From positions 107,322 through 171,321 of the forward strand of contig DASZZN010000005.1 in the NCBI GenBank assembly GCA_035544955.1: a stretch of DNA of 64,000 nt. Reading direction: 5' to 3'. Below are positions 1 through 9,352 of this stretch, piece by piece; position 1 is the first letter of the stretch; each line of letters opens with the position of its first letter. The DNA comes from Candidatus Dormiibacterota bacterium (GTDB taxonomy: Bacteria > Chloroflexota > Dormibacteria > CF-121). The notes below the pieces were generated by a model, which did not search any database, had not been told where the DNA came from, and was given only the letters and a program-made list of their open reading frames with translations. The position numbers and the translations under genes were made by a program.

Positions 1-1633
1 CCACCAGGTGCTGCTGCGCACCGTCGTGGATGTTGCGTTCCAGCCGGCGCCGCGTCGAGTCCTGGGCGGCGATGATCCGGGCGCTGGACGCCTGCAGCTC
101 AGTGGTTTGGGCCGAGATCTCGGCCAGGCGCGCCTGAAGTTGCCGGGTCAGTTGCAGGTTGCGGAGGACGACGCCTGCCGGTGATGCGAGATCGGCCAGC
201 ATCTTTTCATCGACTGGCGTGACGGCTTCGCCACGGGCCTTTCGAATGCTGAGCGCGCCGAGCAGTTCCCCCTGGTGCTGCACGGGAACCATGCGATCGC
301 TGCTTGACCGTTCGGTGATCGAAGGCGCCGTCATCGCCGACCCATTTGGTGCGGGCCAAGAGGCGAGGGTGGTATTTTCAGCGCCCTCCTTCGCCCAGAT
401 CACGGCCTGTACGGCGCCAGTCGATTCGGCGATGGTTTGCGCCAACCGCGGCAGGACCTGTTCATCCGAGTAGGTCGATGCGAGGCGGTCCGAAAACTGC
501 GACAGTGCCTCATAAGGAGTGGCGCGCTTCCCGTACACGAGCCGGTTCGCTACACGCTGGATCCGTTCACGAACAGGTTGGAACGCAACCGCCACGAGCG
601 CGGTCGCCAGGATCGAAAGCCCAAGATTTGGCTTACCACTCGTGCCCACCAGGCGGCCGATGCCGACCACGATCGCGACGTAAACGGTCGTGATGAAGAT
701 GGCCAGAGCGCCGTAAACGAGCGACTTGTTGATCACGAGGTCGATGTCGTAGAGCCGGTACTTCAAGACGGCAATCGCCGTCGCGACGGGGAGCCCAACG
801 ACGAATCCGGCCAGGAGGACGGCAAAGGAAAAGTCCTGTAGTGCTGGGTTGCCTGTAAAGCCAAATGGACCGCCGCTCCCCAGGAAGGCCGACCCGAGGA
901 CTCCGACAGCGATGAACGACCCGACGTAACCCACCCATTTGAGCTGCTGACGCTCATCGCCTCGTGCCCGAACGAGTCGGATCACAAGTCCAACCGCCGC
1001 GATCAGGATCAGCACGAACGCTCCCATCCGTCCGACGATGTCGGCCAGGTCGAGCGCCCCGCCGAGCGCGCCGATGCCGAATGGATTCTGGACGCCGAAG
1101 TCGGTGCCTGGCCCGCTCGGCGGCCGGAGCGCATCGCCCATGCGGCCGGGTGAGAACATCGAGCCAACCACCATGAGCAGGGCGCAGCTGATGCTGACCC
1201 AGACCAGGGGCCGCCAGCGCGCTGACGCCGGCCGGCCGGTCGGGAAGAGCAGCAGCACGAGGGCGATACCGGCGGGGAAGACGAACCAGAGTGACCAACG
1301 CTCCAGCCAGGCGAAATACACGGCCCCGGGCAGCGAGCCCGGATGGTCGACCAGGCCGCGGATCGCGTACTGCTGGGAGAAGGTGGTCAGGGCTCCCAGG
1401 AAACCCATGGCGCAATAGAGCCAGCCGATCGGGTTAGCCGATCGCCTGGATGCGATCACCGCTCCCGTCGTCGACAGGGCAAACCAGGCGGTGGCGTTCC
1501 ACCAGGATCTGTTGGTCACGAGCAGCACCAGGGTTGACACGCTCAATCCCAGGGCGAGAACCCACAGCGACCAGGCCAACCAGGCGGCGGTCGTCGGCCT
1601 CAGTTTCCCGAGCACGCCTCGATCCTGAGCCAT
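1..1633 (-). CDS. Membrane sensor histidine kinase (NarX/LiaS-like), cut by window edge
   Basis: A continuous reading frame runs from ATG at 1633 to the left edge of the window (544 codons), so the C-terminal ATPase domain lies outside. The N-terminal half is a series of hydrophobic segments. The middle carries a soluble stretch with GAF-like features (GELLGALSIRKA, about residues 445-456). The dimerisation/phosphoacceptor segment RRLERNIHDGAQQHLV places the likely phosphorylated histidine at residue 536, the HisKA_3 type. The protein has the same layout as the kinases at 2637-4739 and 21108-23189, including the YRLYDIDLVINK and NRLVYGKRATPYEAL segments. Kinases of this class autophosphorylate on His and signal to NarL-type regulators, none of which is visible nearby. 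No clear Shine-Dalgarno sequence precedes the start. Confidence 0.9.
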   Translation of the reverse strand, partial: MAQDRGVLGKLRPTTAAWLAWSLWVLALGLSVSTLVLLVTNRSWWNATAWFALSTTGAVIASRRSANPIGWLYCAMGFLGALTTFSQQYAIRGLVDHPGSLPGAVYFAWLERWSLWFVFPAGIALVLLLFPTGRPASARWRPLVWVSISCALLMVVGSMFSPGRMGDALRPPSGPGTDFGVQNPFGIGALGGALDLADIVGRMGAFVLILIAAVGLVIRLVRARGDERQQLKWVGYVGSFIAVGVLGSAFLGSGGPFGFTGNPALQDFSFAVLLAGFVVGLPVATAIAVLKYRLYDIDLVINKSLVYGALAIFITTVYVAIVVGIGRLVGTSGKPNLGLSILATALVAVAFQPVRERIQRVANRLVYGKRATPYEALSQFSDRLASTYSDEQVLPRLAQTIAESTGAVQAVIWAKEGAENTTLASWPAPNGSAMTAPSITERSSSDRMVPVQHQGELLGALSIRKARGEAVTPVDEKMLADLASPAGVVLRNLQLTRQLQARLAEISAQTTELQASSARIIAAQDSTRRRLERNIHDGAQQHLV

Positions 1634-1755
1634 ATTCGGGATTCCGTCGAGGGGGGAGTCACCTACCCGGCCGTAGGGCTAGCCCCCCTTTTCTTGGGGA
1701 GGCTGCAGGGTTTCCCGCGACGAGTCGAGGCAATAGGCTGGCGGCAGGAGGCGAG

Positions 1756-2262
1756 ATGACCCTTCCGATTCCGGCAGAGGTGGAGGCGGTGTTTCGGGAA
1801 TTTCGTACCTGCGAGTTCTCGACCCTGGCGGCGGACGGCACGCCGATCACATGGCCCATGCTGCCGTTTTTTCGGGGATCGACCGGCCAGTTCATGACGA
1901 CGACCTCCATCGGCTTGCCGGACAAGGCGTTCAATATCCGGCGCAATCCACGGGTCTCCCTGCTCTTCTCTGACGCGACGGGAAGTGGGCTCTTTGACCC
2001 GCCGGCGGTGCTTGTCCAGGGTGACGCTGTCGCCCCGGATGTGGTCAAGACCTCGATCGGCGGCTTCGAGAACGAGGTGATGCTGGTCTACCGCCGTCAG
2101 CCCGCCGGGACAATGTACACCAGTAACCGCGCGATGCGCTGGTTCTCGGACTGGTATTTCATGCGCCTGGAGATCACGGTCACGCCTGCGCGCATCCTCT
2201 GGTGGGAGCACGGCGATCTCTCCAGCGAGCCGAAGGTTGTTGAGGCGATCCATGTGGGCTGA
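1756..2262 (+). CDS. Pyridoxamine 5'-phosphate oxidase-like (PPOX split-barrel) protein
   Basis: A 168-residue protein beginning MTLPIPAEVEAVFREF. The start at 1756 is chosen because AGGAGG lies at 1746-1751 just before it; the frame stays open further upstream but that part looks non-coding. The pattern of an N-terminal helix, then FSTLAADGTPITWPM, then NIRRNPRVSLLFSD and VLVQGDA is typical of FMN- or F420-binding split-barrel proteins of the PPOX family. The exact cofactor and substrate cannot be read from the sequence. The stop overlaps the next gene's start by 11 nt, so the pair is probably translationally coupled. Confidence 0.8.
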   Translation: MTLPIPAEVEAVFREFRTCEFSTLAADGTPITWPMLPFFRGSTGQFMTTTSIGLPDKAFNIRRNPRVSLLFSDATGSGLFDPPAVLVQGDAVAPDVVKTSIGGFENEVMLVYRRQPAGTMYTSNRAMRWFSDWYFMRLEITVTPARILWWEHGDLSSEPKVVEAIHVG

Positions 2263-2719
2263 GGTCCGGCGACTCCTGCCGGGCTTTTCCGGCCCTGTCC
2301 TGACCGGCGTGGACTGTGACGGCTACCCGTTCAGCATTCGGTGCATCCCCTCGCTGGATGAGGAGCAACAGGTATTGCGTGTGTCTCTACCGGAGTGGAG
2401 TCGGATCGCGCCGGGGCCGGCCAGCCTGCTGTGCCATGGCCATAACCAGTTGCTCTGGGACCTGCGCAGCTTCATGATTCGCGGCACGCTAGAGCCGAGC
2501 GGCGAGACCTGGCTGTTCCGACCGTCACGTTTCGTGCCAGGCATCGGCATTGGCGGCCTGGCAGGAATGGTGCGGTTCGCCCTGGCCAAACGGCGGGCCG
2601 CCGGGCGTTACCTGGATCGGCGAGGGCTGGCTCGACCTAGGATCGATTGGGCGCAACTGAAGGCGGTGCAGGCCCGAGCTTGCCAGCCGTCGCCGGCTCA
2701 GCGGCAGCCGCCGGGATAG
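2252..2719 (+). CDS. Hypothetical protein, possible second PPOX-fold partner
   Basis: A 155-residue product starting MWAEVRRLLPGFSGPVLTGV at ATG 2252, inside the end of the preceding gene. The N-terminal pattern (GPVLTGVDCDGYPFSIRC, then VLRVSLPEW) suggests a compact beta-barrel like its neighbour, but no cofactor motif is convincing. The C-terminus is basic. Its last 83 nt overlap the 3' end of the convergent kinase gene, an unusually long tail-to-tail overlap. The function is unknown; coupling to the upstream PPOX-like gene suggests the two act together. Confidence 0.65.
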   Translation: MWAEVRRLLPGFSGPVLTGVDCDGYPFSIRCIPSLDEEQQVLRVSLPEWSRIAPGPASLLCHGHNQLLWDLRSFMIRGTLEPSGETWLFRPSRFVPGIGIGGLAGMVRFALAKRRAAGRYLDRRGLARPRIDWAQLKAVQARACQPSPAQRQPPG

Positions 2720-4739
2720 AACCGGTCACGCGCGTACCCGCTCCCGGCGAGCTCACGACCTGAAGCTCGCCACCCAGCACCTCGATCCGGTCCCGCATGT
2801 TCTGCATCCCCGAGCCGGATCGTGCCCGCTCGGGATCCAGCCCGCGGCCATCATCGGTGACGGAGAAAACCAGGCGCCCATCGCGTTGCTCGATGCGCAC
2901 CGCCGCCTTTGTCGCGTTGGCGTGCTTCACCATATTCTGCAGCGCCTCCAGTACGCAGAAGTACACGCCCGCCTCGGTCTCCTGCGGGTAGCGGGGGAGG
3001 GGACCGCCCTCCACCTCGACGGGTACGGGGGTTCGGCGGGCTTGCGCCTCAACGGCGGCGAGCAGCCCGTCCTGCGCGAGGATCGGTGGATAGAGCCCGC
3101 GAGCCAGCTCACGAAGCGTCTCGATCGCCTCGTTAGCGTCCCCCGTCAGCTCATCGAGGGTCGCCTGGGCACGCTGCGGATCCGTCGCCGCCACGTTCTT
3201 CATGAGGGCGATCTTCAACTTCAGCGCAACGAGGTTTTGCTGTGCGCCGTCGTGCAGGTTGCGCTCGAGGCGCCGCCGCTCGGTGTCCTGGGCACTGACC
3301 AGTCGTTGCCGGGATGCTTGCAGCTCATCGAGACGCTGCACCAGCTCGGCGGTGAGACGCGTGTTCTTCAGGACAAGCCCGGCCTCGCGTGAAAGGTCGG
3401 CGAGCAAGCGGCTCTCTGTGGCGGTCATCGGCTGCCGCTTGGAGACGGCCAGCGCTCCCAACAGCTCGCCCTGGTAGCGGACGGGCACCGCCTCCGCAAC
3501 CCCGCTGATCAGCGGCAGCTCATCGCTCGATAGGGGGAGGGTGCTCGGGCCGCCGGCGCCGGCCGGCCATGACGCCGCCCGCCGAAGCTCATGCCCGACC
3601 CGCAGCCACACAGTGGCGCTATCCGCCGCGGTTCCCTCGGCCAGCACCTGCGCCATCCGAATCGGCAGCTCATCACTCGCGTACATTTCCGACACGCGCT
3701 TGCTGAACTGCGAGAGCACTTCATACGGCGTCGCGCGTTTGCCGTAGACGAGGCGGTTGGCCAGCCGCTGAAGCCGGCGCCGAACTGGCTGAAAGGCCAG
3801 GGCGACGATGGCACCAACGGCTACCCCCGCCGCAGGGTCGTTCCGTGGCAACTGTCCTACTCGGCTGCCGACGGTGACGACCGTGATGAAGTAGATGACG
3901 CTGATCAGGACGACGAGCGTGCCGTAAACGAGCGTCTGCCGGATGAGGACGTCGATGTCGTAGAGGTGGTATCTGAGTACGGCGATCCCGATCGAGCCCG
4001 CCAGCGCAGTGAACGCCAGTGGCGTCAGCACATCAAAGATTGGATTGAAGACGACGGTGTTGTTGTGGTAAACGAGCGACCCGACGACGACCCCGGAGAG
4101 GGCGACGACGACCAGCAGTAGTCCGGCGAGCGCGAACCAGCGGATTTGCTGGCGCTCATCCGCACCAGCACGGCGGTAACGGATGAACAGGCTGGCATTC
4201 GCGAGCACCGAACCGACCAGACCCATGAGCTGGCCGACATAGATCCCGAACAAAGCGAGCCCGAAGCCCCCGAGGACGAGCGGGACGAGGAGCCACCAGC
4301 GGGGCGAGACCGGCCTCCCATCGGGGAAGAGCAGGGGCAGGAAAAACAGCATCAGCACGACCGGCAGCGCCCATTCCCATTGCTCCAGCCAGCGAACGAA
4401 GTCAAGAGCGGGGAGTGATCGGTTGACGTATGTCCCAAAGGTCTCGTACCCTAGCCCGAACTCGTAGACGGCGGTCAGCAGGCCGATCCCGCACGCCACC
4501 CAGCCGATGCGGTTGCCGGGCCGGCGGGCGACGATCAGCGCACCGACGAGCGCAAAGGCGAGCGCGTACAGCAGGCTGAGCCGAATCCACCACCCGTCGA
4601 TGACCGCCAGGACCTGTTGCGAAATCAGCGGGGTCGGCGTCGCGCCCCGAAGCGCGTTGCCGGCAATGAAGAGCGCCAGGGTCCCGATGACGCTCCCCCA
4701 CGCGAGCCAGTCTGAACGGCGGCGCAGAGCGGGAACCAT
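2637..4739 (-). CDS. Membrane sensor histidine kinase with GAF-like and HisKA_3 domains
   Basis: 700 residues. About eight hydrophobic segments fill residues 1-290, followed by a soluble GAF-like domain (GELLGALAVSKRQPMTA), a short coiled segment, the HisKA_3 dimerisation domain with RRLERNLHDGAQQN (His496 as phosphoacceptor) and a HATPase_c domain with NMVKHANATKAAV (N box) and VTDDGRGLDP (G1 box). This is a complete, plausibly active kinase. It is a paralogue of the kinases at 1-1633 and 21108-23189. No response regulator is adjacent. It diverges from the glucosidase gene at 4761 with only 21 nt between the two starts and no Shine-Dalgarno site, so its mRNA is probably leaderless. Confidence 0.93.
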   Translation of the reverse strand: MVPALRRRSDWLAWGSVIGTLALFIAGNALRGATPTPLISQQVLAVIDGWWIRLSLLYALAFALVGALIVARRPGNRIGWVACGIGLLTAVYEFGLGYETFGTYVNRSLPALDFVRWLEQWEWALPVVLMLFFLPLLFPDGRPVSPRWWLLVPLVLGGFGLALFGIYVGQLMGLVGSVLANASLFIRYRRAGADERQQIRWFALAGLLLVVVALSGVVVGSLVYHNNTVVFNPIFDVLTPLAFTALAGSIGIAVLRYHLYDIDVLIRQTLVYGTLVVLISVIYFITVVTVGSRVGQLPRNDPAAGVAVGAIVALAFQPVRRRLQRLANRLVYGKRATPYEVLSQFSKRVSEMYASDELPIRMAQVLAEGTAADSATVWLRVGHELRRAASWPAGAGGPSTLPLSSDELPLISGVAEAVPVRYQGELLGALAVSKRQPMTATESRLLADLSREAGLVLKNTRLTAELVQRLDELQASRQRLVSAQDTERRRLERNLHDGAQQNLVALKLKIALMKNVAATDPQRAQATLDELTGDANEAIETLRELARGLYPPILAQDGLLAAVEAQARRTPVPVEVEGGPLPRYPQETEAGVYFCVLEALQNMVKHANATKAAVRIEQRDGRLVFSVTDDGRGLDPERARSGSGMQNMRDRIEVLGGELQVVSSPGAGTRVTGSIPAAAAEPATAGKLGPAPPSVAPNRS

Positions 4740-4760
4740 TTAGGGTATTTTGCCTAGCGG
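4740..4760. promoter_or_regulatory. Divergent leaderless promoter with overlapping -10 elements
   Basis: The whole gap between two divergent starts is 21 nt and has no Shine-Dalgarno sequence. On the + strand TATTTT (4746-4751) lies 9 nt before ATG 4761. On the - strand CAAAAT (complement of 4747-4752) lies 7 nt before ATG 4739. The two candidate -10 hexamers occupy nearly the same base pairs. Assignment as promoters is inference from spacing. Confidence 0.5.
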
Positions 4761-6926
4761 ATGCCAGTCACGGTTGGGCCGTCGACCCTGACCATCAACT
4801 ACGATCGACAGTTCCTGATCAGCCAGCCCAACGCCACCATGCTCCCCCAGGATGACGTCGGCTTCTACGCGAGCGACACGCGATTCGTCAGCGGATACGG
4901 CCTCACCCTTAATGGGCGGTCCCCGAAGTTACTCGACGCCATCGCGGTCGAGCACTTCTCCGCACGGTACGAATTCATGACGCCGGAGCTTCCCCTCGGT
5001 CCCGGCTCGAATGCCGGTGCCGATGGACTCCTTCCGGAAGGCTCGATCGGGTTGCGGCTGGAGCGCACCATCCTCGAAGGGATCCATGAGGACTACGACC
5101 TCACGAACTACGCGATGTATCCCGTGCGGCTCGTGCTCGAAATCGCCATCGAGTCGGATTTCGCCGACGTCTTCGATGTCCGGAGTCACCGGCTGATCCG
5201 CCGTGGCGACCTGCAGACCACTTGGCTGCCCCGCATGGGGGAGTTGCGCAGCACCTACCGGAACCGCAGTTTCCGGCGCGGCCTCCTGGTCAAGGTCGAG
5301 AAGGCGGGATCCAAGCCGGAATACGCGAATGGTCGACTGGTGTTCCGGCTCGATCTCGCCCCCAGGGCGGAATGGCATACCTGTCTGAAATGGCTGCCGG
5401 TGATCGGTCCGCGGCCGGCTCGCACGCTGCCCTGTCACGCCCTCCTCCTTGACGAGTCGCGCCGGATGCACAAGCTTCCGCCGCTCGAGATCGTGACCAG
5501 TCATCCCACGCTTCCCGCGATCTGGCGACAGGCGGTGGAGGACACCGATGCGCTGCGCATGGTCGATACCACGGTCAGGGGCGGCATGTTCGTGCCCGCG
5601 GCCGGCATCCCCTGGTTCGTGACCCTGTTCGGCCGCGACTCGCTGGTCGTCTCCATGGAAAGCATCAGCGCCTTTCCCGAGTTCGCGCTCGGAGCGCTGC
5701 GGACCCTGGCCCGGCTGCAGGCGACCGATGACTCAGCGGAGCAGGACAAAGAACCGGGAAAGATCCCGCACGAGATCCGCACCGGCGAGTTGGCGAGCTT
5801 GAAGCTCCTGCCCTTCGCGCCCTACTACGGCACGGCGGATGCCACGCCGCTGTTCATCATCGTGCTCTCTTACGCCTACCAGTGGTCGGGGGACGTTGCC
5901 TTGCTGCAGCGCTATCGCCGCAATGCTGAGGCCGCCCTGAACTGGCTGCTGCAGTACGGGGATCGGGACGGTGACGGGTTCCAGGAATACTCGCGGCGCT
6001 CGAGCCAGGGCATCTTCAACCAGGGATGGAAGGACTCCTGGGATGGGATCCGGCATGGGGACGGTTCGATCCCGGAGGCACCCATCGCGCTCTGCGAGCT
6101 GCAGGGCTACGCGTTCGACGCGCTACTGCGGATGGCGGAAATCTACGACCTGCTAAAAGAGCCGGACAAGGCGGCCGACCTTCGCGAGCGCGCCCGGCAG
6201 CTGTACCAACGGTTCAACGAGGTCTTCTGGTGGGAGGCGGAGGGCACCTACTATCTCGGGCTCGACAAGGACAAGCGGCCGATGGAGACGGTGGCCTCGA
6301 ACGCCGGCCACTGCCTCAGCAGCGGGATTGTGCCGCCCGACCGCGCCGAGCGGGTCGTCGACCGGCTAATGGCCGACGACATGTGGAGCGGCTGGGGGAT
6401 CCGGACGCTGTCGAGCAAGCACCCCGGCTACAACCCGTACTCGTACCACTGCGGATCGGTCTGGCCGCACGACAACGCGACAATCGCGGGCGGCTTCCGC
6501 CGGGCCGGCCGGCACACCGAGGCCCAGCGAGTGGCGGAAGGGATCTTCGCCGCCGCCGAGCGCTTCGACGCCTACCGGCTGCCCGAACTGTTCAGCGGTC
6601 TGCCGCGAGATGCCGGCGCCTTCCCGGTGCCGTACCTTGGGGCAAATGTCCCACAAGCCTGGGCCGCCGCCGCGGTGTTCCGTCTGGTTGCCATCCTCTG
6701 CGGCATCCATACCGTCGGCCGGACGCGGACGATGTACGTCAATCCCGACCTCCCCGACTGGCTGCCCTCGCTGACCCTGCGCAACCTGCGGGCGGGCCGG
6801 GGGGCGATGGAGCTCCATCTCGAGCGCAACCGGGTCCAGGTCGCGGGCAATACCACCGGCTTCAAGGTGGTGCACGGCCGGCTGCCCCGGCCGGCGCTGG
6901 TCGAAGCGCCACTGGCTCGCTCCTGA
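4761..6926 (+). CDS. Glycogen debranching-type amylo-alpha-1,6-glucosidase
   Basis: 721 residues. The N-terminal third is a beta-sandwich like the GDE N-terminal bis domain (VGFYASDTRFVSGYGLTLN). The C-terminal two thirds form the (alpha/alpha)6 barrel of GDE/GH15-like enzymes, with WFVTLFGRDSL (about residues 285-295), GWKDSWDGIRHGDGS (about 421-435) and SVWPHDNATIAGG (about 565-577), which carry the acidic residues expected in the active site. It probably trims alpha-1,6 branches of glycogen or a related alpha-glucan in the cytoplasm; no signal peptide is seen. It sits directly upstream of a sugar importer operon, which supports a role in carbohydrate use. The start is set by the ATG 9 nt after a -10-like TATTTT. 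Confidence 0.88.
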   Translation: MPVTVGPSTLTINYDRQFLISQPNATMLPQDDVGFYASDTRFVSGYGLTLNGRSPKLLDAIAVEHFSARYEFMTPELPLGPGSNAGADGLLPEGSIGLRLERTILEGIHEDYDLTNYAMYPVRLVLEIAIESDFADVFDVRSHRLIRRGDLQTTWLPRMGELRSTYRNRSFRRGLLVKVEKAGSKPEYANGRLVFRLDLAPRAEWHTCLKWLPVIGPRPARTLPCHALLLDESRRMHKLPPLEIVTSHPTLPAIWRQAVEDTDALRMVDTTVRGGMFVPAAGIPWFVTLFGRDSLVVSMESISAFPEFALGALRTLARLQATDDSAEQDKEPGKIPHEIRTGELASLKLLPFAPYYGTADATPLFIIVLSYAYQWSGDVALLQRYRRNAEAALNWLLQYGDRDGDGFQEYSRRSSQGIFNQGWKDSWDGIRHGDGSIPEAPIALCELQGYAFDALLRMAEIYDLLKEPDKAADLRERARQLYQRFNEVFWWEAEGTYYLGLDKDKRPMETVASNAGHCLSSGIVPPDRAERVVDRLMADDMWSGWGIRTLSSKHPGYNPYSYHCGSVWPHDNATIAGGFRRAGRHTEAQRVAEGIFAAAERFDAYRLPELFSGLPRDAGAFPVPYLGANVPQAWAAAAVFRLVAILCGIHTVGRTRTMYVNPDLPDWLPSLTLRNLRAGRGAMELHLERNRVQVAGNTTGFKVVHGRLPRPALVEAPLARS

Positions 6927-7076
6927 ATCGGGGCACTCGCCTATTTGGAGCCTAATGATTTCCAACAAAGGGTCGCCGGTGTTGACAGAAGATGGTCCAC
7001 CGTGAATGCTTATAGCTATCCGGTCTTGGACGGACCCTGGGACAGGAAGAGGACGGGAAATACTGGAGGTGTTTTC

Positions 7077-8333
7077 ATGCGTTCAATGCGGCTTGGCTTA
7101 GCACTGGCTGCGATGTCGGCGGTGCTACTGACGGCCTGCGGCGGTGCGTCGCAGTCGGCGGGCGGCGACATCAGCAAAGCATCGGGGACGATTCGATTCA
7201 GCGGATGGACCTCGACGCCGGCGGAGGACCAGCTCCTCAAGGATGAGCTCGCGGCGTTCAAGGTGAAGTATCCAAATATCAATGTCACCTACGAGCCGGT
7301 CCCCCAGGACTTCCGGACCAAGCTGAAGGCCCAGTTGGCCAGCGGCACCGAGCCCGACGCCTTCTACGTTGAGCTCGGAGACGCAGCCGGCTTCATGCAG
7401 AAGCATGTCCTGCTCGATCTGCGCAACGAGATGGCGAAGACCGGCACAAACGCTTCGGATTTCTCCGGCCAGGTGCTTAGCGCCTTCAAGCAGGGCGAGG
7501 CGATCTACGGCGTCCCGAAGGACTCCAACACGCTGGCGCTCTTCTACAACAAGGACATGTTCACCGCGGCCGGCGTGGCCCCGCCGACCAAGGATTGGAC
7601 CTGGGCGGACCTGACGTCTGCGGCCAAGAAGTTGACCAAGCCAGGCCAGTGGGGCCTGATCACCAACGCCGACTCCGCTCGCTGGGCGCCCATCGTCTAC
7701 CAGAACGGCGGCCAGGTGCTCAACGCCGACAATACGAAGTCGATGCTCCTCGATCCCGCCACCGTCGAGGCAACCAAGTATTACCTTTCGTTCAAGCAGA
7801 ACGGGAGTGGCACCTACTCGGGTGCCCTCGGAGCCGGGATTGGTTGGCCAGGCGACGCGTTCGCCAAAGGCAAGGCGGCGATGGTCATGGAGGGTGGCTG
7901 GCTCATCCCCTTCATGAAGGACTACCCGACAATCAATTGGTCGGCGACCGAGCTGCCCCAGGGCAAGAAGCGTGGGAACCTGGTCTTCACAGTCGGGTAC
8001 TCAATCTCGGCCAAGTCCAAGAACCCGGACGCGGCGTGGGTCCTGCTCAACTACCTCACAAGCCCCGACAATCAAAAGACCGTTCTTCACTCCGGCTTCG
8101 CGCTTCCGACGCGGACCGCCCTCGCGAGCGATCCGTACTTCGCGACCCATCCGGCAGAGGCGGCAATCTTCGCCGGCAATGCCTACGCAAAGCCGTTCTC
8201 CTGGGGCATCAACTCCGGCAAGGTTGCGGACGCGATCAGCGCAGCCCTCGAACGGGTCCTGCTCGGGAAACAGTCGGTCGATGATTCGCTGAAGCAAGCC
8301 GACAAAGAGGTAACCGACGCGCTGGCAAGCTAG
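7077..8333 (+). CDS. Sugar ABC transporter substrate-binding lipoprotein
   Basis: 418 residues. The frame is open upstream, but the start at 7077 is fixed by GGAGGT at 7065-7070 and by a lipoprotein signal: MRSMRLGLALAAMSAVLLTAC, with the lipidated cysteine at residue 21. The mature part is a family-1 (MalE/UgpB-type) solute-binding protein, with motifs such as FYVELGDAAGFMQK, GVPKDSNTLALFYNKDMF and GKAAMVMEGGW. It captures an unidentified sugar and delivers it to the two permeases that follow. A strong stem-loop separates it from the permease genes. Confidence 0.92.
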   Translation: MRSMRLGLALAAMSAVLLTACGGASQSAGGDISKASGTIRFSGWTSTPAEDQLLKDELAAFKVKYPNINVTYEPVPQDFRTKLKAQLASGTEPDAFYVELGDAAGFMQKHVLLDLRNEMAKTGTNASDFSGQVLSAFKQGEAIYGVPKDSNTLALFYNKDMFTAAGVAPPTKDWTWADLTSAAKKLTKPGQWGLITNADSARWAPIVYQNGGQVLNADNTKSMLLDPATVEATKYYLSFKQNGSGTYSGALGAGIGWPGDAFAKGKAAMVMEGGWLIPFMKDYPTINWSATELPQGKKRGNLVFTVGYSISAKSKNPDAAWVLLNYLTSPDNQKTVLHSGFALPTRTALASDPYFATHPAEAAIFAGNAYAKPFSWGINSGKVADAISAALERVLLGKQSVDDSLKQADKEVTDALAS

Positions 8334-8346
8334 CTAGCTACGATGG

Positions 8347-8375
8347 TGAGGAGGCGCCAAGGCGGCGCCTCCTCA
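8347..8375 (+). other. Stem-loop between binding-protein and permease genes
   Basis: A perfect 12-bp inverted repeat (TGAGGAGGCGCC paired with GGCGCCTCCTCA, 5-nt loop) lies between the binding-protein stop and the Shine-Dalgarno sequence of the first permease. No T-run follows. Such hairpins inside transport operons commonly stabilise the upstream message or attenuate readthrough so that binding protein exceeds permease; that role is inferred here. Confidence 0.6.
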
Positions 8376-8395
8376 ATTCGGAGGGAGGAGGACCA

Positions 8396-9343
8396 ATGGC
8401 TGTAGGGACCAGTCCGGTGGTTGCGATGAATGCGGGGCTGCCCACCCCGGTAAAGGTGGGGGCCCCCCGACGCGGACGTCCCTGGCGCGAGTGGCTGACC
8501 TCGTACGCCTTCCTCATTCCGGCCTTCATCGTCATCGGCGGCTTCACGTTTGTGGCAATGGTGATGGCCGTCTTCATCAGCTTGTTCAAATACGACGGCT
8601 TCACGCTCGAGTGGGCCGGCCTGAACAACTACGCGAAGGCCCTTGTGAACGCCGACTTCCACCGCGCCCTTCTGAACGTGGTCTATTACATGGTGGTCGT
8701 CGTGACCTTCCAGACGATCCTGGCGCTGACGATGGCCCTGGTCCTCGACCGCATCATGGTGGGCCGCGGCGTCTTTCGCACCATCTATTACCTGCCCGCG
8801 ATCACCTCGTCGGTGGTGATGGGGCTGATCTTCAGCTGGCTCTTCTCACCCGGTGGGTGGGTTGGCGGCCTGCTGGGTATCGTCATCCCCGGGGCTCGCC
8901 AATTCGGCTTTCTCCTCGACCCTGGAACAGCCCTGCCGGCCATCATGACGACAACCATCTGGTCAACGGCCGCCTCCTTCATGATCGTGTTCGTGGCGGG
9001 CCTCCAGGACATCCCGACCCATGTCTACGAGGCGGCGAAGATCGATGGTGCGGTCGGTTGGCGATCCTTGTGGAACATCACGATACCGCTTCTCCGGCCG
9101 ACGATCTTCCTTGTTGTCGTGCTGGGCACAATCGGGACGCTCCAGGTCTTCGACCAGGTCTACGTGATGACCAATGGCGGTCCGCTGAAGTCGACGCTCA
9201 CTCCTGTCTTCCTGATATACACCAACGGGTTTCGAGATTTCAGCTTCGGGCTGGGGAGCGCGGAAGCGTTCATCCTCTTCGCGATCATCTTCGCCTTCAC
9301 CCTCATCCAGCGCCGTTTCATCGACACGACGGTCGAGTACTGA
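8396..9343 (+). CDS. Sugar ABC transporter permease (MalF/UgpA type)
   Basis: 315 residues with six predicted membrane helices. A long purine-rich Shine-Dalgarno stretch (GGAGGGAGGAGG) precedes ATG 8396. The cytoplasmic EAA loop is seen as EAAKIDGAVGWRSLWNITIP, which docks onto the transporter ATPase. It is the first of two permeases; the second starts 9 nt after its stop. No ATP-binding subunit lies in the cluster, so a shared MsmX-like ATPase encoded elsewhere is likely. Confidence 0.92.
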   Translation: MAVGTSPVVAMNAGLPTPVKVGAPRRGRPWREWLTSYAFLIPAFIVIGGFTFVAMVMAVFISLFKYDGFTLEWAGLNNYAKALVNADFHRALLNVVYYMVVVVTFQTILALTMALVLDRIMVGRGVFRTIYYLPAITSSVVMGLIFSWLFSPGGWVGGLLGIVIPGARQFGFLLDPGTALPAIMTTTIWSTAASFMIVFVAGLQDIPTHVYEAAKIDGAVGWRSLWNITIPLLRPTIFLVVVLGTIGTLQVFDQVYVMTNGGPLKSTLTPVFLIYTNGFRDFSFGLGSAEAFILFAIIFAFTLIQRRFIDTTVEY

Positions 9344-9352
9344 GGAGCGACG